Source: Symsagittifera roscoffensis | Taxonomy: Eukaryota; Xenacoelomorpha; Acoela; Convolutidae | Assembly: GCF_963678635.1 (NCBI RefSeq) | Contig: NC_087063.1 | Span: 4,374,580 to 4,438,579 of the forward strand | DNA: 64,000 nucleotides | Reading direction: 5' to 3' | In this document: piece by piece, positions 24,638 through 37,239 of the stretch | Layout: every line of letters starts with the position of its first letter | Position numbering within the stretch: the first letter of the stretch is position 1 | Notes under the pieces: model-generated | The model's input: the letters and a program-made list of their open reading frames with translations, nothing else | The model's database searches: none | Told to the model about the DNA's origin: nothing | Translations under genes and position numbers: made by a program

Positions 24638-26090
24638 TGTTGAACAGCTAGCTGGGGTATACCAAGTACAAGACCAGTAGGAGGTTGATTGGCATGCTCA
24701 AAAGAAACTGCACGAACGCCTCGAAGATCGTGTTCCCCGCATAGAAAACTTTGTCCATGTACTTTTTTCCCAATATGGACTCAAGAATCTCAAAATCTCG
24801 TGTGACTTCCGGGTTTTCAGTTCGTCCTTCGCATGGTCCCTCCAGAAGCCTTCAATAGGTTCTTCGTTTGCTGCCGTGACGAATCTCCGCTTCGTCATCT
24901 CTCTTTTTTCTGCTGCTTTCAGCTGTTCCTCCAGAAACTCCCACATTTGCTTCACCAGCGGTGGAGCACTCTTTTTCGTGTTGTCCGTCACGTTCTCAAG
25001 TCTCGGGGTCAGGATCAGCCATCTTCTTTTCCCTTGTGTTAGACGGTATGCCATCGTTTCCACTTGTTTTTCGGCTGCAGCCACATTCTTTCTCTCGTTG
25101 TTTGGCCCCCTCGTCTTGCTAGTGGAACTCGTGATCGTCGACTCCATACTGGCTGTCAGATGAAACCACAGGCTGGCTGTCAGATGAGTTATTACAGGTC
25201 GGTCATTCCCCACTTCCGGGTTGAACTTCAGTTGCCGGGCAAGGTTCGACACCTTCAGACACCTATCCGCAAGCTCGTAAAAGCACCTTAGAGCATGGGA
25301 CACATCCTCCCACGCTGTTGCCAATTCCGATTTCAAAAGTCTCAAATTCACTGGCTCTAGCTCACGATTTGGGGGCCGCCATCAGCATTCGCTTCCGTTT
25401 CCCTCCGCAATCAGAATTAAAATGGCGTAAACAAACTCTAAAGCAGGTGGCATGCTTGCGTAACCCGGTGATGACGCGAATACCACTCTTGTCTTCGATC
25501 CCACCCGGGATGTCACCAGTTCCTGTACTTCATTCATTGCTGCAAACAGTGTCTGAATTGCCTCCCAGATCTTCTTCGGTGTAGGCTCCCCACTTCTCAG
25601 GGATTCAAGTAGACCCGCCGATCAGGGTCAACATTTGATTCAACTCCGCCCCCGGTAGAAGGTACACCAAGGTTTCTGGCCAAAACAACTTCGTTGACGT
25701 GCCCTCGAAGTCCGATCCCGCCACAATGATCGCTCTCGCTGCTCCAGGATCCCACCGATCATAAACTGCTAACGTCTTGGCCAGCTATGAAGTTCAACAG
25801 GATCTCCCGTACCTTGGGTCTTCCGCAAGTTTCGCACCCATGTAGGCCGTATCAGGAAATCCCATGCTCTTCGGGCTCAAGAAGCTTGTCCACCGCCCTA
25901 AGCTGCGCGGGGATCACCACTCTGATCCTGGCTAAACTGGTCGCTGCTTGGGAGGCTCCACTATGACGCCTGGACTTCCCAGCTCCTTGAGAGGTCTGTA
26001 ATTGATTGGTCCCATTATTGATCTCTGGGGAATTCCCGTCAAGTTCGCCGTCTCGAGTGTCTTGGTTCGAGAGAAGTGCGCCTCATGGGC
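24638..26090 (-). pseudogene. E1 homologue of the E2 47631-49805 segment
   Basis: In E1 the fragment 24698-25351 joins in one frame what a TAG separates in E2 at 48270: NLRLLKSELATAWEDVSHAL (E2 NLRPLKSELPAVWSDISNAM) runs on into the next block without a stop. Upstream, ARAIIVAGSDFEGTSTKLFW (about 25675-25740) matches E2 AKIMVVANSEFVYTSKSLFW. The E2 block with AGINDHLHSRG appears to be deleted in E1. MGPINYRPL (about 25990-26015) matches E2 MGPVNARPL. Confidence 0.7.
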
Positions 26091-27450
26091 CTTAAGCCAA
26101 TCCACACAATAGTGATTGCTCAAGTCCTCCGTCAACTCTTGTCTGCAGGCTAGATCCTCGAGATCCAGATCCTTCACTCGTTCCAGGTACTGGGTTCTGC
26201 TTGCTTCCCCCGGACATTCCACCGGACGGGCTAAGAAGAAGGGAGATATCGGGGGGTGGACCAAAGGTGAATTGTCCCGTCTCCACTAGAACCGACTCAA
26301 GGAAATTTATATGTCTTTGGAGGACGCCATTCAGCCACTCTGTTCCCCTTGGCCTGTCGAAGTGGATACCATCTGAGGCTGCATCCTCCGGGAGGGAATC
26401 TTCCATCATTCTTGCTACATCAAGCACTCTCATGGGCAGCAAACTTCTCTGCTGGATTTGCCTGTTTATCTCGTTGATATTTCGCATCCCGTTCATCTCC
26501 CTCGCATTCTGGTCAGCCATCATGTTATAGGGGGCGGTGCAGATGGTGAGGATTGCTGGCTCCAGGTAAATTCTTAGCTCCTCAAGAATGCAACTCACTT
26601 TGTCTTGTAGCCTCGTCATTTTTCTTGACTCGCCCCTGGACACGTCGTTCGTTCCCATCATCATTGTAACTGTGTATATCTTCCCCATCTCCAGCATCTG
26701 CAGGGACGCCAACAAGCGGGGCATCGCTGCGACCGAGAAACTCAAGACTCCCACTTGCCAATGGGCCTGGATCCTTGTCAAATACCGGACGAGACTGCCC
26801 CTATTATCAAGTATATCGTGCCTTCGGGTATTCTCGGTTGTACGAATTTCTCTGCCCGTGCGGCGTCAAGAAAAGTATCTCTTCTTTCTCGTAGCGCAGC
26901 CGTCCAGTCCTCACGACTATGTTGGTGGTGCACGCCGTCAGTGTTCTTTTTGTAACTCGAGATCACTACGCTCCTCACTGGATGCTCTCTCCAGGTGGTT
27001 GATCGCTGCTCACGCGCAGCCTTCTCAAGAGCCTTCGCCTGCAACCTTTCCTGCAACTCCCTGAGGCGTGATGTCCCCGTTCCGGACAACCTGCCGTCGA
27101 GCTGGACGTTCAAGTGCTCTCGAGCCACGCGGTCCACGCTGAAGCGGCCGCTCGATCTGGGTGCTTCATCCACTTCCATTCCTGACTCTGGTCTCGATCT
27201 CGTCACTGCTGGCTCAGTTGGCGTCCTCTTTTTCTCCTTATCACTCGCGACCGCTTGCTGCCTCCTTTGTAGCCGTTCTATTTCTGACTTTGTTTGATCA
27301 CAATTTGCTACCCTTTTTTGTAGCCTCTGTTCTTGCTCCCGTTCTGCCATCGGCAAATCCCGATCAAGAATCGCCTTGTCTCGCTCAAGTATTGCCCGGT
27401 CCCTATCGAGAACCGCTTGGTCCCTATCCAGGTTGGCCTTGTCCCGTTAC
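26091..27450 (-). pseudogene. E1 coiled coil plus SGNH hydrolase
   Basis: From the 5' side, a charged coiled coil with a seven-residue repeat of the RDxAxLD type (27360-27450, five units, 21-bp DNA period) is followed by an SGNH-type hydrolase. Block I is broken by a one-base frameshift at about 26795-26800 (IIG in one frame, SLVRYL in the next). Then come MMMGTNDVSRG (block III, about 26640-26672), ILTICTAPYN and ASDGIHFDRPRGTEWLN (block V, DxxH, about 26340-26390). The fragment 26092-26781 is otherwise open. A nonsense TAA near 27447 precedes the coiled coil. Confidence 0.8.
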
Positions 27451-27920
27451 ACTTGGGCCCTTTCCAACTCTCTCTTCATGCTGCTGAGGTCTGGATATGA
27501 CTCTTTTGTTTGCTGTGACCGGAACATCGATGGTGGTTTGCTTGTGGATTGTGCCCCTGCTCCCGCTGGTGGTATGGTCGGAAGGGGAAATTCCCCCGCA
27601 CCATACTCCGTGGTTTTACACGCAAGATCAAATCCTCTCACCCCTCCGTCCATGTTCCAGAATAGCCATCTGGTCTGCTCCTGATTCGAGATTCCATCCG
27701 GGGTGTAACCCAGCATCAGCACGGCTTCAGTCGCTGACTCCCTGCACTCCCTTGCGCCTCCAGTTGCTGGATGGCCTTGAGCATAACAGAGCGTCTCTTA
27801 TCCACTTGCGTGTAGTCGAGTTTCCTCAAGCGCTTCTGTAACTCGTCGAGTGCGGGTTTTCTGATCGCCACTAGCACAGATTTCCAGGATCGATCTCTCC
27901 ATCATTGCTGCTTTTCTTTA
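27451..27920 (-). pseudogene. E1 homologue of the short N-terminal segment
   Basis: ATEAVLMLGYTPDGI and the following Trp-rich stretch (about 27640-27735) correspond to PTEVLLMAAYGERGV in the E2 reading frame at 51207-51527. A likely start, MMERSI, is near 27900. One frameshift lies near 27760. Function unknown. Confidence 0.55.
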
Positions 27921-28393
27921 TCTCACGAAATCTCACGAACAGCCAAACTCAAGAAGTACCTTTACCTAATCAAACTCAAGAAATACCTTTCCCAGATTAA
28001 AACTCAAGAAATACCTTTCCCAGGTTATTACTCAAGAAATATCTTCCTCTGCCACAATCAAAGAAGAACTGTTTAATGTTTTTTTTCTGCTGTTCGACCA
28101 ACTGTGATTTCTTTGTCGTTTCAGTTTTTAAATCAATCTGAAAAAAGAATTCAGTTTTAAACCAAGATATTTCCCACTCGTGTCTAATCTAGACCTCCTC
28201 CATTAATACCTTTAAAACATTGTCCTAACAACTCCATTAAAATTATTCAATTTAGATGTTAAAAACATGTAGATTCATTTTATGTTATAGCACCATCAAT
28301 CCTTTATCAGATTCAATTGTCACGCCAGTCACCTTAAAACCCACCTGCCTGACTCATATTCCCACTTTACCTAGCTCAAGACCCTTGTTTCCC
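27921..28393 (-). other. region between the two E1 coding blocks
   Basis: No coding potential. It contains four imperfect 27-bp tandem repeats with the core ACTCAAGAAATACCTTTCCC at 27946-28045. The equivalent gap in E2 is 51528-51926. How the second block is expressed (internal promoter, splicing, re-initiation) is not visible. Confidence 0.5.
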
Positions 28394-29778
28394 CTAACTC
28401 ATGACCCTCACGTCCATCCCAAGCTCAGTCATACTCAAGTAATACTTCTTGTGTAGGTGTACCATTATTTCCGTTTCCGCAAAGACCACGTGTAGGATAG
28501 CGTATAGTTCTCTAGGGTCCAATCTGCCTCTGTTCGGATCGTAAACCGGTATTGAAACCTCGCGTATGCCTCTTTCGACCAGGAAATCTCTCAACCTCGT
28601 TAGTGCTAATACCACATGTTCGGGTTTTATCCTGTTTCTCTCACTGACCCGCGTTACCAAAACGCACAGGTATTTACCGGGAACTTGTGAAACTGAAGGA
28701 GAGAGTGCTGCCATTCCCCCCAACCCTGGTCTCTGCCTGAAAAGAAACTCCACATTCTGGTATTCTCTTTTGAAGTCGGCTTCCAGTCTGGTATTGAAGC
28801 TCATGTCCGCTGTTATGCAGATTGCGCTAGTCTTGTCTGATAGGATGAAGTCACTGTCTGTGATCAGGATGTTATCCGAATACTACTTCGTCTTGAAATT
28901 TTTTCCAATGGTAGGCTCAGTCCTCTCCTGGTCCAGCTCCAGGCCATTGGTCTCTCTCACTTCCCTGAGCTTCTTTATCATTAACTTTTTGGTGTGGGTA
29001 AGTCCTACCCGCACTCCCCGGACAAAAAAAAATATTTATCGACGTACCCGTCGATGGTACGTGTGGGTATTTCCAGTGGCCAGTCAGTGGCTGTCCAACC
29101 GAACAACTGGTTCTTTGATTTCACATGTTCCTTCGCAGATACGTCGACTTGTTGGATGCTTTGTGCTTCCTTCTCTTCCGCTTCCAGGTTGTGCATCCAT
29201 TCCAGTATCCTCAGGTTTGTGTTTTCCCTTCTTTCAATTTCGCTTTGTTCTAGGTCTAATTCTCTTTCTGGCATTGTGTGATCTTCTTGCAAGGAGTGCT
29301 CACTGTCGTTTATGATCTGCCATTCCTCATTGGCTACCAGCTCACCCACGTTCACCAACTCTTCTCCAATTTCGTCAGGCTGTATCTTGTCAATCAGCAA
29401 GTCATCACCATACCTGTTGTATCTCATGCCTGTTTTCTTACGCGCACTTCTTCTGGTCTCTTTTTATAAGTCTGGTTCCGCCAATTTTGGTACCTCGTTT
29501 TGCTCGGGATCATTCCAATCTTCCTCGGCGAAGGACCCTTCGTCCGAATATAATTCTATCCTTTCGTTGTCATCCATGCTCACGTTCTCGTTGCCGTCAT
29601 TCTTCTCTCTGGTGCCTTTCTCGTTTACCTCACATGCTGGCCTTACCAGCAGATACTCGAGTCCCTCCATGTTTTGTGGTACGCACCACTCTTCCGGTGA
29701 TGGGACGTGAGGTTTCAGATTCTCGTAGTGCGCTGCACGCCCTGTACTCAAGCGATAGAACCGACCCTGCTGGTGCAC
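28394..29778 (-). pseudogene. E1 acidic linker and macro domain
   Basis: 29005-29778 begins with the integrase-end element GRFYRLSTGRAAHYENLKPH and continues as an acidic linker. After a short broken stretch the fragment 28394-28804 gives a macro domain: ADMSFNTRLEADFKREY, GKYLCVLVTRVSE, VSIPVYDPNRGRLDP and VVFAETEIMVHLH. It is about 70 percent identical to the E2 domain. Macro domains bind ADP-ribose or related ligands. The E1 C-terminus (LGMDVRVMS) differs from E2, where a 155-bp repeat has altered the end. Confidence 0.8.
29014..29026 (-). promoter_or_regulatory. internal polypurine-like motif
   Basis: On the minus strand TTTGTCCGGGGAG, the core found next to the 3' LTR of E2 and E3. It is followed by a short inverted repeat GGGTAGGACTTACCC, also present in E2 at the same place (52843-52855). 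Confidence 0.45.
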
Positions 29779-30725
29779 TTATGTTATCATGAACGGCCCT
29801 CTCCGTTTCTTCAATAGCTTGCTTGTCCCTTTAGAAGGTATGATGTTCTAGAACACCCAGACGTATTATCCCACAGCATACGGCTTCACTTGAAGTATTT
29901 TTTCATCGTAATTCTTCCGTTGTCTCATCTGCGCCTGTGCTTTGTTCCTTCTGCACAGCTTGTTCAGCTCCTGCTGTCTCCTGACTGCTTCCTTCACATA
30001 TGCTTGAGGCGACGTCTTCTTTCCTTCATACTCCGGATAGAAGAAGGTCAGAGGCATCGCTCTCTCTCTCCCTCTCTCTCTCTCTCTACCTGTCAACATC
30101 ATGAAAGCACTGATCCCCGTTGTTGAGTGTTGCGTGCTGCTATACGCCCCCACTACTTGCGGCAGATGTTTGTCCCAGTCAGTCATATATCTCGAGCAAT
30201 ACACCCGGAGCAATTTCACTAGTGTTCTGTTCTGTCTCTCCACTAATCCATACGTTTGTGGACGGTAGGTCGTTGAATGGGCCTGTGTAATGTGGGATCT
30301 TCTCATTAGTACTTTTGTCAGGTCCCCCACGAATGCTTTTCCATTGTCCGACGACTGGAATGTCATCGGACAACCATATCGTTATATCCAGTGCGTTATT
30401 AAGTGATGACAAGTTTCTTCCGCCGATGCCAGCTGATATGGTACCCCTTCTGCCAGTTTCGTAAAATGATCTATATTTACTAGTATCTGGTTATATCTCG
30501 AGTCAGTCATGCAGATCTTTTGATGTTTGTCTATCTGCACGACCTCGTTAAACTCCAAGCTTTCCACAGACTTAAGAGGGGGAAAACCTGCAAGCATGAC
30601 AGACATGCGTTCACCCATCTTTCACAAGCCTTCTTCAGCCCTGGCCAATCAAATCTGTGTAGTTTTCTTTGTTTTACTTTGTCTATCCCCTGATGGCCCA
30701 TTTGGTCATGCGATCTGAACAACAC
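29779..30725 (-). pseudogene. E1 integrase
   Basis: SHDQMGHQGIDK and ACLSC (30531-30725) form the zinc-binding HHCC region. 29866-30618 carries the DDE core: VVQIDKHQKIC, FQSSDNGKAFVG and QTYGLVERQNRTL, including the catalytic Glu that E2 has beyond a stop. A duplicated Ser, a frameshift near 30380 and a CT repeat that inserts several Arg-Glu pairs (30059-30089) disrupt it. The C-terminal GPF element (about 29785-29800) is interrupted by a TAA. Confidence 0.8.
30059..30089. repeat. CT microsatellite within integrase
   Basis: A CT dinucleotide run broken by CCC. E2 lacks it at the same place, so it expanded in E1 after the copies separated. It adds an Arg/Glu-rich stretch to the decayed integrase. 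Confidence 0.85.
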
Positions 30726-31663
30726 TTCTGTTTGGTATAGCTGAGGTAGTATGATGAGGTTATGCTTGTGTAGAAATTTTTTTCGTCTTTTCTCCTACAG
30801 GCTACCACGCCATCAGCTGTGTGATAGAGTAATTCCTTTCTCTCTTTGTAGAACTGGCTCAGGATCTTGAAACTGTCAACTTCCAGGTTCCCGGTCTCCC
30901 TTCTCTTTTTTCCCGTCGGAATCCATTTCGAGAGGTTACTCGTCATTTTATCATTCTTCTGTGCTCGTATCAAATCCGACGGCCTGTACCTCGCTTTGAC
31001 GTGCTCCTTCAATGCCATCATTTGACCGTTAAGCTCTCCAGGAATGTGGATGTTGTCTTTGAGCTTCACACATACTATCCTTCTCAAGATCTCTCTGTCG
31101 TCCTCTGGTATTAGCTTCGTTCTGATGTTGGAATTGCAAGATAGCTCCCTGAATGGTTTTCTTGTCTCTGCTATCTTTTCATGCTCTTCCCCTCCATGCG
31201 CGTTATCATGTTCCAGGTTGTACGTCCCTGACGATGGATCTGTTTGCAACTACCCGTCGTGGTACCTCATTTTTTCTTCAGCCAGTATTGCGCAGAGACT
31301 GTCTTGCGCATCGTCACTCTCCTCCGAACAATCATCCCATTTTTCAGACTCCCCGGACAAATTTTCTCCCTCGCCATCTCTTCCTCGTTGCGGCCACTCC
31401 CCAGACTCTTGATCTGGTCCCAGATCTTCAACTTCCTTCTTGAATGTCACTCTCTTATTTCGTATCGTCGTCCGCCTGAGTACTTCTTCCGGGATTCTCT
31501 CGACTAGTGTCCGCACAACCTCCTTGCTCTTCATCAAGTCTCGTGTTTCAGTTCCCCTCTTTTCAAAATGGTGACTTCCGGTCTGTCTTTACCACTTTCT
31601 GGGACCACAGGTTTGTCATCTGCTAGTCTCTCTCGATTAGTTTCCTTAGATCCTCTCCTACCG
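30726..31663 (-). pseudogene. E1 linker between RNase H and integrase
   Basis: Matches residues of about 660-1010 of the E2 Pol frame: LSGESEKWDD, YRPSDLIRAQKNDKMTSNLS and the KxLYHTADGVVACRR block. It is charged, Ser/Glu-rich and without recognised fold. A polypurine-like motif, CTCCCCGGACAAA on the plus strand, lies at 31349-31361. Confidence 0.6.
31349..31361 (-). promoter_or_regulatory. internal polypurine-like motif
   Basis: TTTGTCCGGGGAG on the minus strand, here encoding LSGE. The E2 linker has three copies at exact 66-bp spacing (55330, 55396, 55462). Confidence 0.4.
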
Positions 31664-33275
31664 TTACTTTTCCACTTCGTCGAGGTCGTAGCCTTTTGCG
31701 TTCAGCGTTTCCCTCACTATCTTGGACTTGAGCATGATTTCCATCGACATCCCTGAACTTCTTTTGAGAATTTTTTTCGCCTCGTGATCAATTGGTAATT
31801 CGGGATGGTCCTCTATCGGTTTTCCTGACTCGTCTAGCCATCTTGTGAGTGGTAGGGAGTCATATGTTTCCTTGTCCACAAAAGAAACCCCATCTTTGAT
31901 CTCCGGTCTATCAGCCTCCCTTTGCTCTTGTCTCTCGTAGAATTTCGTCTTCTTGCTCGAGCTGTCAGCATTTTGGTGCTTGTCCCTCGTTCTATGTTCA
32001 ATGCTCATATTGTAACGATCCAGCCGCACTATCCATCTCCCGATGTAACACTGGTCCATTGAGTACCCAAGTGATCTGTTGTCGACCCGCAACTTGAATG
32101 GTTCGCTACCCAAGTATGTCCTGTATTTTTCCACGAAAGTGACGACCGCAAACATCTCCGTTTTGGGAGCTCCGTACTTCATTTCCGTATCACTCAAGAC
32201 TTTGCTACCGTAGGCGATCGGTCTCAACACTTTTTTTCCGTTCCACTCTAATTCTTGATGGAGTATGCCCGAGATCGATACTACCGATGCATCGGTATCC
32301 AGCATGTAGATCCCTTTCTCTGTCGGCATGCCTAGCAGAGGTGCTTCACACAGTTCTTTCTTTTTTCTCTGAAATGACTCTTCAGCCGCGTTTTCCACGT
32401 GAATTTCTTTTCCTTGTGCCTCATGAGTTGTTGCATTGGATATACTTTGTCCGCATAGCCCTTGATGAACTCACTGTAGTAGTTTACGAAGCCCAAGAAG
32501 CTCATCAACTGGTGTTCTGGTTTTGGTGATTTCCTTGTCAGCACTGCCTCTACCGCGTCTGGGTCTGGTCTAATGCCATGTTTGTCCACAATTCTCTCCA
32601 GATATTTAATCGAGTCCATGAGAATCTCACACTTCGATGGCTCGCTCTCTTCATGCAAGCAAACACCTCGTCCAGTCGTTCAATGTGGTCCTCCAGGGTA
32701 GGTGTTGCAATCACCACGTCATCTACGTAGCTGATTACTAAATTGCCGTATTTCTTCGTTACGCTTGTCAGCGCCTGTGCCATCAGTCGTTGGAAGGTGG
32801 CTGTCGCATAGCAAAGGCCTAAGGGCATCCTTTTCCATTGAAACAATCCCAGCTCGCATGCAAAACCAGTCTTGTCCCTATCCTGTTTCCTCAGTGGTAC
32901 CTGCCAAAAAGCCGACCCTAGATCAAAAGCTGTAAAAAAGCGTCGCCTAATTTTGAAAGACTCTCATCTATCCTAGGTATGGGATAGGCATCCTTCACCG
33001 TGACGGAGTTCAGATATCGAAAGTCACAACAAAATCTAAGTTGCTCTCCTCTCTTCTTAGTCATCACTACTCCACACGCCTACAGTGATTTGGATGGTTC
33101 TATCATGTCATACTCTAGTAGGGTCTCTATCTTTTTTCTACTTGCATCCGATTTGTTTGGGGTCATACGCCTCGCCCCCTCCCTGTGGGATACCGCCGAC
33201 TCTTCTAGCTCTATTTCATGTTCAACGAAGTTGCAACATCCAATGTCTGCCTTATGTCTCAAAAAAACATCCTGA
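31664..33275 (-). pseudogene. E1 reverse transcriptase and RNase H
   Basis: The RT begins at IGCCNFVEHEIEL (about 33220-33262). YVDDVVIATPTLEDHIERLD (32550-32846) is the catalytic block with both Asp intact. RNase H follows at 31664-32398 with LDTDASVVSISGILH, the KTEMFAV Glu and LRVDNRSL, then DKHQNADS. A nonsense codon and frameshifts near 32940, 32650 and 32390 and a small deletion after the RVDN motif inactivate it. It is a Ty3/gypsy-type enzyme. Confidence 0.85.
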
Positions 33276-34696
33276 TTCCTATCTAGAACATTCTGATGAC
33301 TTCGAGCTATTGGTCTGTTACTTTTCCCCTTAATTGTTCAATTTAAGGTGATACTGGTTTATCCATTTCCAATTCCTCTAAAGTGGGTTTTTCTGAAAAA
33401 TTCGAACAGTTCGAAAGTCCAACGCCTGTATCTGACTCAAGTGACTTCACAAGACCTGATGAACATTTATTTTCTTCAATCTTCTCAAGATACAAACTTC
33501 ATCCCGATGATTCGAGCAATCAAGAACTTCATTTTCTTTCACATTTTCAGTCATTTCATATCTAGTTTTCACGGGCAGTGCGTATCCCAGCTTCCTCTTT
33601 CTCTGGATTGTAATTGGTATGTCAAGAGTATTCAACAAGGCACTGACGCAGATGCCACTCTTGGTAATCGAGAAGGATCTTCCTAAAATAGCAGCACTTT
33701 GACTGTTTGGGTTCGGTACTATACTTACTTGTTTATTGTCGCTCAGTTCATTATAGTTTTTCATCCGCAAACTTACTATCGCCGCCATCTTCGCTTTCAG
33801 CCTTGCCATCATACTCAAGAAAACTGGAGAATTATTTTCATTCGCCATCATCAAATTTACCGGTTTAATTACGTACTTCCTTTCCGGCTTCCGAATCCTG
33901 AACATCGCATTGCTAAGATCAATTGTTACATCGAAATTCCTGATAAACTCTCTGCCTAAAATGAATTAGTCAGACTCATCTAGATTCTCCACCGCCAGAA
34001 AGCTCATCCACAAATTGCGTTCCCGCAGGTTTAGAGCCATTATTGGTGTCCTACCCAGAACCTGCCATATTCTTGAGTCAGTGACAGCCATATTCTTGAG
34101 TCAATTAAATCGCCTTTGTCGAATTCCATTTTTTTCCAAGTTTCAATTGGTATTACACTCAAGACGGCTCCCGTGTCCAACAACCCACGCAGTTGCGTCT
34201 TCCTTCCGCTTATGTTCAATACGTGTGACGAAACGTCTGCTTCCGTTCCCAGATGCATGGCATCCTCTTCCAGCATAGCACAGTGCCCAATGGATCTCAC
34301 CTTTAGTTCTTCTCTACCAACATAGATTTGTCCAGCTAGATCCTGATCACAAATTATCATCCTCTTTGTAAAGACGTTTATTCCATCTATGTTCAACATG
34401 ACCTCATGGAGACCATAGGCTTCCATGTACCTGTTGTCTATGCGAATTGATTTGCCACCACCTCTCGTGAGTAATGCTCTCAGTGCTCTAGAAGGGGTTT
34501 GCGGTGTTATTGTTATCATGTAATCCGCATATACACCAATATGCATTAATGTTTGATCACTCGGTTCACTCAGGTTCCTCGTTACTTCATGACCGCCCAC
34601 AGTGATTATTGACATGATTCTCACTTCAATCTCCGTGATGCCAAATGGTTTACCGGTCAGCATCTTCAAGGTTTTACAATTTCTCCTGTTCACCAA
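33276..34696 (-). pseudogene. E1 aspartic protease region
   Basis: The fragment 34040-34696 contains LRGLLDTGAVLSVIPIETWK, with DTG as the retroviral-type protease active site, at the same place as in E2. 33447-33905 continues with VPNPNSQSAAILGRS and ALLNTLDIPITIQR. In E1 the reading frame passes the point where E2 has a TAG before RT. A TAG-like break and frameshift at about 33960-34090 split the gene. Confidence 0.8.
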
Positions 34697-35800
34697 GTTT
34701 TCTCCGGTCTATGTTTCTAGCCTCGACTTCAAGAGTGTCTCATTCATCTTTTGTCTCTCTATCTCATGATTTAACCGTTGCTCGATCTCTTTGGTCGCCA
34801 AGTCTTGCTTCACTCTGTTGATAGCCTCTGCAGCTGCTTTCTCACAATTTATCACTAGTGGACCCCTTGTCTCAGCCCCCACGGCATCTTTGACTTGTGC
34901 TACGGTGTTTACCGTCTTCGTAGGTAACTCAACATTTGCTGCTTCTTTGCTCTGCAAGTCATTTTCGGATTGTCTGTTCCTTGTGTTCTGCACCGCTGCC
35001 GATGCCAATTTATGTTTCGGGTGACCTTGATTCTTCACTGCCTCCCAAAACATGGACCAGTCCATCTTGAAATGGCCCTACTGATTGCAGAAAAAGCACC
35101 GCGCACCTATCTTGATGATCAAACCACTGTAAAACTCGTGTTCTTCCGTTTGACTCATGTCTTCTTCTTCTGGCGCATAACCCAAGCTTTTCATACCTTG
35201 CTTGTATGTTGTACAATCCACTACGTGATAGTCCGCTGATCCGCAGTTTGCGCACCTTCGTTTATCCAAGTCGTCTCTTGGTTTGTACCATGACGACCTT
35301 TGTTGTTGGCTTCCCCCTTGCATGTTTCTGTTTTCTGAGAACGAGTACTTCTTTGGTTTCATTAACACATATTCCCTTGACGTTTGCCTCATCTCCTCTG
35401 GGGTTCATGCGTTATCCTTCGATAGCGTGTAATATGTTGCCAACATCGTTCTCAAGTCATCACTCCTCACTCCGTCGATAAACTTTGAAGCGATAATAAA
35501 GTTTCTTCTGTTGGTCGATTCCTCTGGATCGCTTCTCCTCCTCATGCTCTCGAGATCATCCCGAAATCGATCAATCGACTCGTCATCTCTTTGTCTTCGT
35601 TTTTCGAATCATCGCCTGATGACCCTTCAATCCCGATCCTAATCGATTCAACAGTATCTCGAAGACCTTTTCTGCAGTGTCATGCTCCTCCTCCTTCTTT
35701 GCCACCACACACTTCAGTGCTGTCCCCTCTAAGTTGCTTAGGATCCATCTAATCGTTCAAGTAGCCTCTCATCGTTCAATTTGTCCCGTTCTAGATGTAG
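34697..35800 (-). pseudogene. E1 capsid end and nucleocapsid
   Basis: Capsid remnants (about 35400-35790) correspond to TALNCVMAKK and EKIFEILLNRFGSG of E2. 35078-35392 has a knuckle CANC-X5-H-X3-C and a second CFFC with the His reached after an in-frame TAG at 35078 (GHFKMDW). The terminal Cys is replaced by Trp; in E2 it is Phe. 34709-35065 is an Ala/Lys/Glu-rich helical linker that continues in the same frame. Confidence 0.7.
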
Positions 35801-37098
35801 TCCCAGGTATCAATGCAACCATCTGAATCGTCCTTGAATTCCTTAGGTTTTTTGAAGGTTTTCCGGGATTTGCCACTGCCTCTGTCACTTGTGTCTGTGT
35901 TCCTAGTTGCGAATGCTTCAAGCGTCCTGTTCATCATTTCCCAGGTACTGGCCCACGTCATGGCATCCGGTGGTACACCCGTATATGATTTTGAGTCCTC
36001 TGATGTCCTCGTTGAGTTTGAGGCTCCCCCCTTCATAGCAGTCCTTGTCCCCTCCTGGCGCGATGGTGCTATCAATCCGGGGTAACGGTGTAGATTCCCG
36101 TTTCCTTCGTTGTGGTTCAACTAAGTCGACTCTAGTTCCTGATTGCTTTTCCACCACTAATTTTTCTTGGGCTATGGAATTTCTCAAGAGTACATCCAGT
36201 TTGGACTGTATGGCTCCAGAACTTTCTGCTTGTTCCTTGCTCATTGTGTCTATTCTGGTGTCTAGATTCCACAATTTTCCACTCACGGTGTCATTTCTCT
36301 TCTTCCTTTCCTCCATATCTATCTTGATATGTTTCTCTCGCTCTTTGTCGGTCGTTTCTACTTTGTCCGCTATCTGCTGCAGCTTCCTTTCCATCGCCCT
36401 TGCCAGGACATAGTAGTTGTCTAGGTTCTCATCCTTGTTGTGTCGTACTTCCTTTTTCAGCTCCTGGCCGTCTTTCTCGCTGCATTTCAGCTTTTTGTCG
36501 ATTTGTTCCAACTTTGCCATCAAGTCGCCCAGCTCAAGTGAAGTTGTTTTTGATTCCATGGTTTGTTTGTCTTGGTTGGCCGTTGCTCCTTGTGTGACCT
36601 GCTCTTCGTCTTGTTTAGCTTCTGTTGCTATTGCGGAAACTGTTCAAAATGTTTTGCCTTTCTCGGTCGCTGGTATTACCTCCTCTTTTTCTTGTTGTTT
36701 CATTCCGACCATCGCTGCAAACCTCTCTGTGAACGACGTTCTCTTTGTTTGTGAATCGTCTCTTATCGTTTCCGTTGTGTTGTTAGTTGTTTCATCTCCA
36801 TTGCCTATTTGGCATGTGTGTTGATTCCGTCGTTTTTTTCCGCCCCCTTTATACTCTGATCTGGTGTCTCAAGGTCGGTTTCTCTAGCCGGTACAGTCGG
36901 TTATTCCGTCACTTTATCAGTGGCCTTCTGTTCCTTTATGCTTCTTGTATTGACAATGCTCACTGAAATATTCTTTCTCATAACTTTTGGATGTGATAGT
37001 GTTAGTTTCCGTGGCGACGTGGTTTTATTTTGCTTAAATCCTATCCCTCTCCTTTCTGTTAGAGATGTTCTTGTTTTCTTCATGACTTTTACAAACAT
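35801..37098 (-). pseudogene. E1 Gag N-terminal coiled coil
   Basis: Starts at an ATG at 37098 with a basic, Ser/Thr-rich segment; 35918-36559 is a long charged coiled coil (DLMAKLEQIDKKLK, ERKLQQIADKVETTDKE). The region 36560-36900 is frame-broken. At 35918-36120 the coiled-coil frame and the capsid frame overlap, as they also do in E2 at 60128-60266. Confidence 0.65.
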
Positions 37099-37239
37099 TT
37101 TTCTTTATCTACAATTCTAATTTATACAAGTTCCTAATATAAAATCTAATTGAAATTATAAGAACAAAATTCTAATCTGTTGTTTATTAAAACCCAGTCG
37201 AATTTGTCTCTCCTAGAGTTGTAAACCGAAACTAAGTTA

